A stretch of DNA of 49,316 bases from contig CAJUNS010000020.1 of assembly GCA_910587995.1 (NCBI GenBank), forward strand, positions 1-49,316. The letters run 5' to 3'. Below, piece after piece: positions 46,360 to 49,316 of this stretch. Under the pieces are notes generated by a model that ran no database searches, had not been told where the DNA came from, and worked only from the letters and a program-made list of their open reading frames with translations. This stretch comes from an uncultured Oscillospiraceae bacterium (GTDB taxonomy: Bacteria; Bacillota_A; Clostridia; Oscillospirales; Acutalibacteraceae). Position 1 is the stretch's first letter. The number at the start of each line of letters is the position of its first letter. The position numbers were made by a program, and so were the translations under genes.

Positions 46360-48036
46360 GTGGCTTTGCAAAAAAATGAGATCCTGTCCCTGGAACTCAC
46401 CGGGTTCAGCGCCCAGGGCGGCGCGGTGGGCCGCTGGGAGGGGGAGGCGGTGTTCGTCCCCCTGGGCGCGCCGGGGGACATGGCCCGGGTAAAAATTGTA
46501 AAAGCCGCCAAAACCCACGCCTTTGGAAAGCTGGTGGAGGTGCTGCGGCCCTCCCCCGCCCGGGTGGATCCGGACTGCCCCTGCTATGCCCAATGCGGCG
46601 GATGCTGTTGGCGGCATGTGTCCTATGAGGAAGAGCTGCGCATCAAAGAGCAGCGGGTCCGGGACGCGCTGGAGCGGGTAGGGGGCTTCCGGGGGCTGGC
46701 GGTGCGGCCTATTCTGCCCTGGCAGAGCCGGGACGGATATCGAAACAAGGCCCTGCTGCCCTTAAGCCAAGACTCGCGGGGGCAGCTGCGCATGGGCTTT
46801 TACGCCCCCAACTCCCACCGGGTGGTGGACTGCCAACACTGCCGCCTGCACCCAGAAAGCTTCGCCCGGGCCATGGACGCTTTCCGGGAGTGGGCGGCGG
46901 TTTATGGGGACAGCGTCTACAACGAGGAGACACACCGGGGAAAAATGCGGCGGCTCTACCTGCGCCGGGGAGAACGGACCGGGGAGGTAATGGCCTGCGT
47001 GGTGGTCAACGGCAAGGGGCTTACGCACGAGCCCCAGCTGGTGGAGGCCCTGCGGGGGGCCGTACCGGAGCTGCGCAGCCTCATCATCAACAGCAACCAG
47101 GAGCGGACCAATGTGGCCCTGGGGCCCAAGAACCGCACCGTTTGGGGGGAAGACGCGATCCGCGATGAGCTGTGCGGGCTGGAGTTTACCATTTCGCCCC
47201 TGTCCTTTTTCCAGGTGAACCGGGGGCAGGCGGAGCGGCTTTACCAGCTGGCGGCTGCCTACGCGAAGCTGGAGGGCCGGGGGCTGCTGCTGGACCTGTA
47301 TTGCGGCACAGGGACCATTGGGCTCTCTATGGCAAAGAGCGCGGGGCGGGTAATTGGCATTGAGACCGTGCCCCAAGCGGTGGAGGACGCCCGGCACAAC
47401 GCCCAACGCAACGGCATCACCAACGCGGAGTTTTTGTGTGCCGACGCGGCGTCGGGCGCGGCGGAGCTGGCCCGGCGGGGCCAGCGGCCGGAAGTGGTGG
47501 TGCTGGATCCGCCCCGCAAAGGCTGCGGCCGGGCGCTGGTGGAAGCGGCCACGGCCATGGAGCCGGAGCGAATCGTGTACATCTCCTGCGACCCGGCCAC
47601 CTTGGCCCGGGACCTGAAGGACTTCGCGGCCTGGGGGTACGAACCCCAGGAAGCCCAGCCAGTGGATATGTTCCCGGGGACGGGGCATGTAGAGACGGTT
47701 GTAATGCTTTCCCACAAAAAACCTGATAGCGTAATCAACGTAAAAGTCGAGTTTGGCGAGGGTGAGGGCAAAGTGCCGCTTGATAATATCGCCAAGAGAG
47801 CCGAAGCGTACAAGCCGAAAGAGCGGGTTACATACAAGATGATTAAGGAGTACATAGAAGCGAAGTATGGCTTCAAAGTACATACCGCATATATCGCAGA
47901 GGTAAAGAGGGAGTTAGGATTGCCGATGTATGATGCCCCCAATGCAGTAGAGGAATTGAAACAGCCGAGGAAACATCCGACGGCGGAGAAAGCGGAAGCG
48001 ATAAAGGATGCTTTGAAACACTTTGAGGTTATTTAA
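46360..48036 (+). CDS. rlmD: 23S rRNA (uracil-5-)-methyltransferase, RlmD/TrmA family, with foreign C-terminal tail
   Basis: 558 residues from GTG 46360 (GAGGAGG upstream). TRAM domain (about 1-60), Fe-S cluster cysteines CPCYAQCGGCCW, SAM-binding LLLDLYCGTGTIGLSMAKSA, VVVLDPPRKGCG, and catalytic loop YISCDPATLARDLKDF. It methylates a uracil of 23S rRNA. Family members normally end shortly after HVETVVMLS (about residue 453). Here about 103 more residues follow (KPDSVINVKVEFGEGEGKVP ... KHPTAEKAEAIKDALKHFEV) in much more AT-rich DNA. I infer an integrative element joined at the 3' end and replaced the native stop while keeping the enzyme whole. Confidence 0.88.
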   Translation: MALQKNEILSLELTGFSAQGGAVGRWEGEAVFVPLGAPGDMARVKIVKAAKTHAFGKLVEVLRPSPARVDPDCPCYAQCGGCCWRHVSYEEELRIKEQRVRDALERVGGFRGLAVRPILPWQSRDGYRNKALLPLSQDSRGQLRMGFYAPNSHRVVDCQHCRLHPESFARAMDAFREWAAVYGDSVYNEETHRGKMRRLYLRRGERTGEVMACVVVNGKGLTHEPQLVEALRGAVPELRSLIINSNQERTNVALGPKNRTVWGEDAIRDELCGLEFTISPLSFFQVNRGQAERLYQLAAAYAKLEGRGLLLDLYCGTGTIGLSMAKSAGRVIGIETVPQAVEDARHNAQRNGITNAEFLCADAASGAAELARRGQRPEVVVLDPPRKGCGRALVEAATAMEPERIVYISCDPATLARDLKDFAAWGYEPQEAQPVDMFPGTGHVETVVMLSHKKPDSVINVKVEFGEGEGKVPLDNIAKRAEAYKPKERVTYKMIKEYIEAKYGFKVHTAYIAEVKRELGLPMYDAPNAVEELKQPRKHPTAEKAEAIKDALKHFEVI

Positions 48037-48097
48037 AACCGTGAGCGTATCATTAGAATTAGTGGTACGCTTATTTTTTTTTCGCTCATTTGCATCT

Positions 48098-48126
48098 TTG
48101 AATATACTGGTATCTATCTATATAAT
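48098..48126 (+). promoter_or_regulatory. Promoter of the small element genes
   Basis: TTGAAT (48098-48103), 17 nt, TATAAT (48121-48126), about 25 bp before ATG 48152. Confidence 0.65.
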
Positions 48127-48151
48127 AAAAGCAAAAAGGACGGTGACATTT

Positions 48152-48349
48152 ATGAGAGAAAAGAAAAATCATTTATATGTTGATAGTGAGGAAAGAAAAC
48201 TCCTGTTACATAGCCTTGTGGAACTGAAAAATCAGCTCGTTCAGCAGGGCAGATATACAGATTGTGTTGATGAACTTATTATTAAGGTTATCCATGCACC
48301 TGTAAAAAAGTTAAGGGTAGAACTGGCAGGGGGAAATGATGTGCGATAA
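48152..48349 (+). CDS. Small integrative-element protein of unknown function
   Basis: 65 residues: MREKKNHLYVDSEERKLLLH then SLVELKNQLVQQGRYTDCVD. I recall near-identical proteins at the edges of clostridial conjugative elements, none with a known function. It overlaps the next gene by about 11 nt. Confidence 0.6.
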   Translation: MREKKNHLYVDSEERKLLLHSLVELKNQLVQQGRYTDCVDELIIKVIHAPVKKLRVELAGGNDVR

Positions 48350-48570
48350 AGAATTTAAAGAACTGGTGAAGATAGCAGTAGAGAAACTGAAAGACGAATC
48401 TGTATTGAAACTGTTAAAAACGGATGCAAGTTATCAAAAGGACAGTATGGATGAGGGAAAGGCAGAGGATGCTTTTAATCAACTCGATTTAACTGAAAAG
48501 CAGAGGGAGGTTTGCCAATATCTTATAGATTGCAGAGAAAAGCAGGATTTTCAAACAGAATTGTCAAGCT
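48339..48570 (+). pseudogene. Truncated DUF6809-like protein
   Basis: MCDKEFKELVKIAVEKLKDE ... DLTEKQREVCQYLIDCREKQ matches my memory of a family (DUF6809-like) that continues with Y-G-M-D-A-Y-M-A-G. After REKQDF the similarity stops near 48556 and the frame reads on into the antisense of the PadR gene. An insertion or rearrangement has removed the C-terminus. Confidence 0.5.
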
Positions 48571-48589
48571 GCTTTTCATTGCCATACCA

Positions 48590-49114
48590 TCAACTCCCTT
48601 TAAACTGGCTTTCAAATTTATCAAGCCATTCTAACAGGGATTGGTATAACAAACGCTGCTGTTCAAAAATCGCTTTCCCACCCAATGGAATATCTGGATA
48701 GCTGGCGGCATATTCGTCAATGGATTTTGCTGAAGCCGTAAGGTTGTCCCGCAGCTTCTTTATCAAATCCATTGCTTTTTCCCTTTCCATTTTGTTTAAG
48801 TTTGTGATGACAACATTGAAGTCAAACAGCAATGGGACTTTCTGGCTTGCGTAAGTTTCCATAAGCTGCCCAAAATACGCCCTCCCTTTCTCTGTGATGG
48901 AATACACTGCTTTATCAGCAAACTTATCCCCTTTCACAATACTGCTCTCTAAATAGCCCTGCTCATTCATTTGAAGCACTTTCCGATAAATGGATGGGAC
49001 ACTAATCTTTGTCCATCTTGAAAGATGATGGTATTCCACATCTTTCTGGATGTCGTATGCGCTCTGCGGTTTCTCCATAACAATTCCGAGAATTACCAAA
49101 TCTATGGATGACAT
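48590..49114 (-). CDS. PadR-family transcriptional regulator
   Basis: 174 residues. A winged helix (IDLVILGIVMEKPQSAYDIQ ... ISVPSIYRKVLQMNEQGYLE) with the wing GDKFADKAVYSITEKGRAYF, then a C-terminal dimerisation helix of the Vir/PadR-2 type. These regulators answer to phenolics, antibiotics or cell stress and usually control a neighbouring efflux or modifying enzyme. ATG 49114 has GGAGGTGAG upstream. A dyad at 49133-49162 is the likely operator. The gene just upstream on the same strand is a CatB-type acetyltransferase. Confidence 0.85.
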   Translation of the reverse strand: MSSIDLVILGIVMEKPQSAYDIQKDVEYHHLSRWTKISVPSIYRKVLQMNEQGYLESSIVKGDKFADKAVYSITEKGRAYFGQLMETYASQKVPLLFDFNVVITNLNKMEREKAMDLIKKLRDNLTASAKSIDEYAASYPDIPLGGKAIFEQQRLLYQSLLEWLDKFESQFKGS

Positions 49115-49132
49115 ATTCTCACCTCCGTTTTT

Positions 49133-49162
49133 ACTATCATTAATATTACTATTGTTGATAGT
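49133..49162 (-). promoter_or_regulatory. Dyad operator candidate upstream of padR
   Basis: ACTATCA (49133-49139) and TGATAGT (49156-49162) form a perfect 7-bp inverted repeat just ahead of the PadR ribosome site, as expected for autoregulation. Confidence 0.5.
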
Positions 49163-49210
49163 AAAAGTCAAGAGATATTTCTTTTTTAGCCATCGTCTGT
49201 TCTGTTACGC

Positions 49211-49316
49211 CTATTTCAGTTGTTCCAAGCAACCTGCTTGTATCGCCCTAATATTCAAAGTAATCTTTTCTTCCGACCAGTCCCACCATCTCATTTTAAG
49301 TAATTGCTCTATTTTT
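49211..49316 (-). CDS. CatB-type xenobiotic acetyltransferase, C-terminal part only
   Basis: About 35 codons ending at TAG 49211-49213: KIEQLLKMRWWDWSEEKITL then NIRAIQAGCLEQLK. The W-W-D-W-x-x-E-K-I pattern closes the left-handed beta-helix proteins of the chloramphenicol/streptogramin acetyltransferase (CatB/Vat) group. The rest lies outside the window. It is followed by the PadR gene on the same strand. Confidence 0.65.
   Translation of the reverse strand, partial: KIEQLLKMRWWDWSEEKITLNIRAIQAGCLEQLK

Larger units (their letters stand above)
47700..49316. mobile_element. Edge of an integrative element at the 3' end of rlmD
   Basis: From about 47700 base composition drops sharply and gene content changes to small element-type genes. 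The 3' end of rumA/rlmD genes is a known landing site for Firmicutes integrative and conjugative elements. The far end lies outside the window, so neither the boundary nor the integrase can be seen. Confidence 0.5.

Noticed and set aside
1..49316. CRISPR arrays, rRNA genes, tmRNA, known riboswitches
   Set aside because: No regularly spaced repeats of CRISPR length and no recognisable rRNA, tmRNA or riboswitch cores were seen on either strand.

Overview
The window comes from a spore-forming member of the Clostridia. The GC-rich backbone with spore-coat genes, SigK, MurT/GatD-like and PFL/ACT gene pairs suggests the Oscillospiraceae, but the genus cannot be read from the sequence. Positions 1-8070, 16638-18589 and 31663-47700 are GC-rich chromosome. 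They carry cca, a solitary mazF, an ACT/GNAT/PFL/ComEC-like operon, a SprT-like gene, tRNA-Leu and tRNA-Pro, dtd, a thioredoxin-like/CXXC/4Fe-4S redox operon, a CotH/DUF4956/VTC cluster, a Na/Pi symporter, murT with a gatD-like partner, and an rlmD-type methyltransferase.

The main result is that two sporulation genes, less than 2 kb apart, are each split by an element carrying a large serine recombinase. cotJC, the third gene of a cotJABC operon, is split by an 8,559-bp element (8071-16637), a reduced prophage. sigK is split by a 13,068-bp element (18590-31662) at the codons for CIEN/EIL, the same place as the B. subtilis skin element. In both cases the two exons join in frame when the element is removed: 199 aa for CotJC and 231 aa for SigK. 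The short direct repeats at the ends are visible (GGCCCTCC and CATTT). Joining the element ends gives attP sites with 12-bp inverted arms, exact for the cotJC element and 11/12 for the sigK element. The mother-cell sigma factor and a coat protein are therefore both predicted to depend on programmed DNA excision.

The cotJC element keeps a recombinase, divergent CI/Cro-like regulators, a replication protein, a damaged DnaC-like loader, an endolysin-holin fusion remnant, a probable Panacea-type toxin-antitoxin pair and three small genes. It has no capsid or tail genes. The sigK element holds a three-gene operon that looks like defence (a methylase with target-recognition and nuclease-like regions, a DUF262 protein, a HEPN-like protein), a decayed methyltransferase, a P4-type primase split by a frameshift, a MobC-like gene without a relaxase, a zeta-like kinase, a Phd/RelE pair and regulators. 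Two of its genes appear to start with AUA.

At the right end the rlmD reading frame runs into an AT-rich tail, followed by small integrative-element genes, a truncated gene, a PadR regulator and the end of a CatB-type acetyltransferase. This looks like the edge of a third element. At the left end are the start of a BlaI-type repressor with a dyad operator and a remnant of a pilin-like surface protein.
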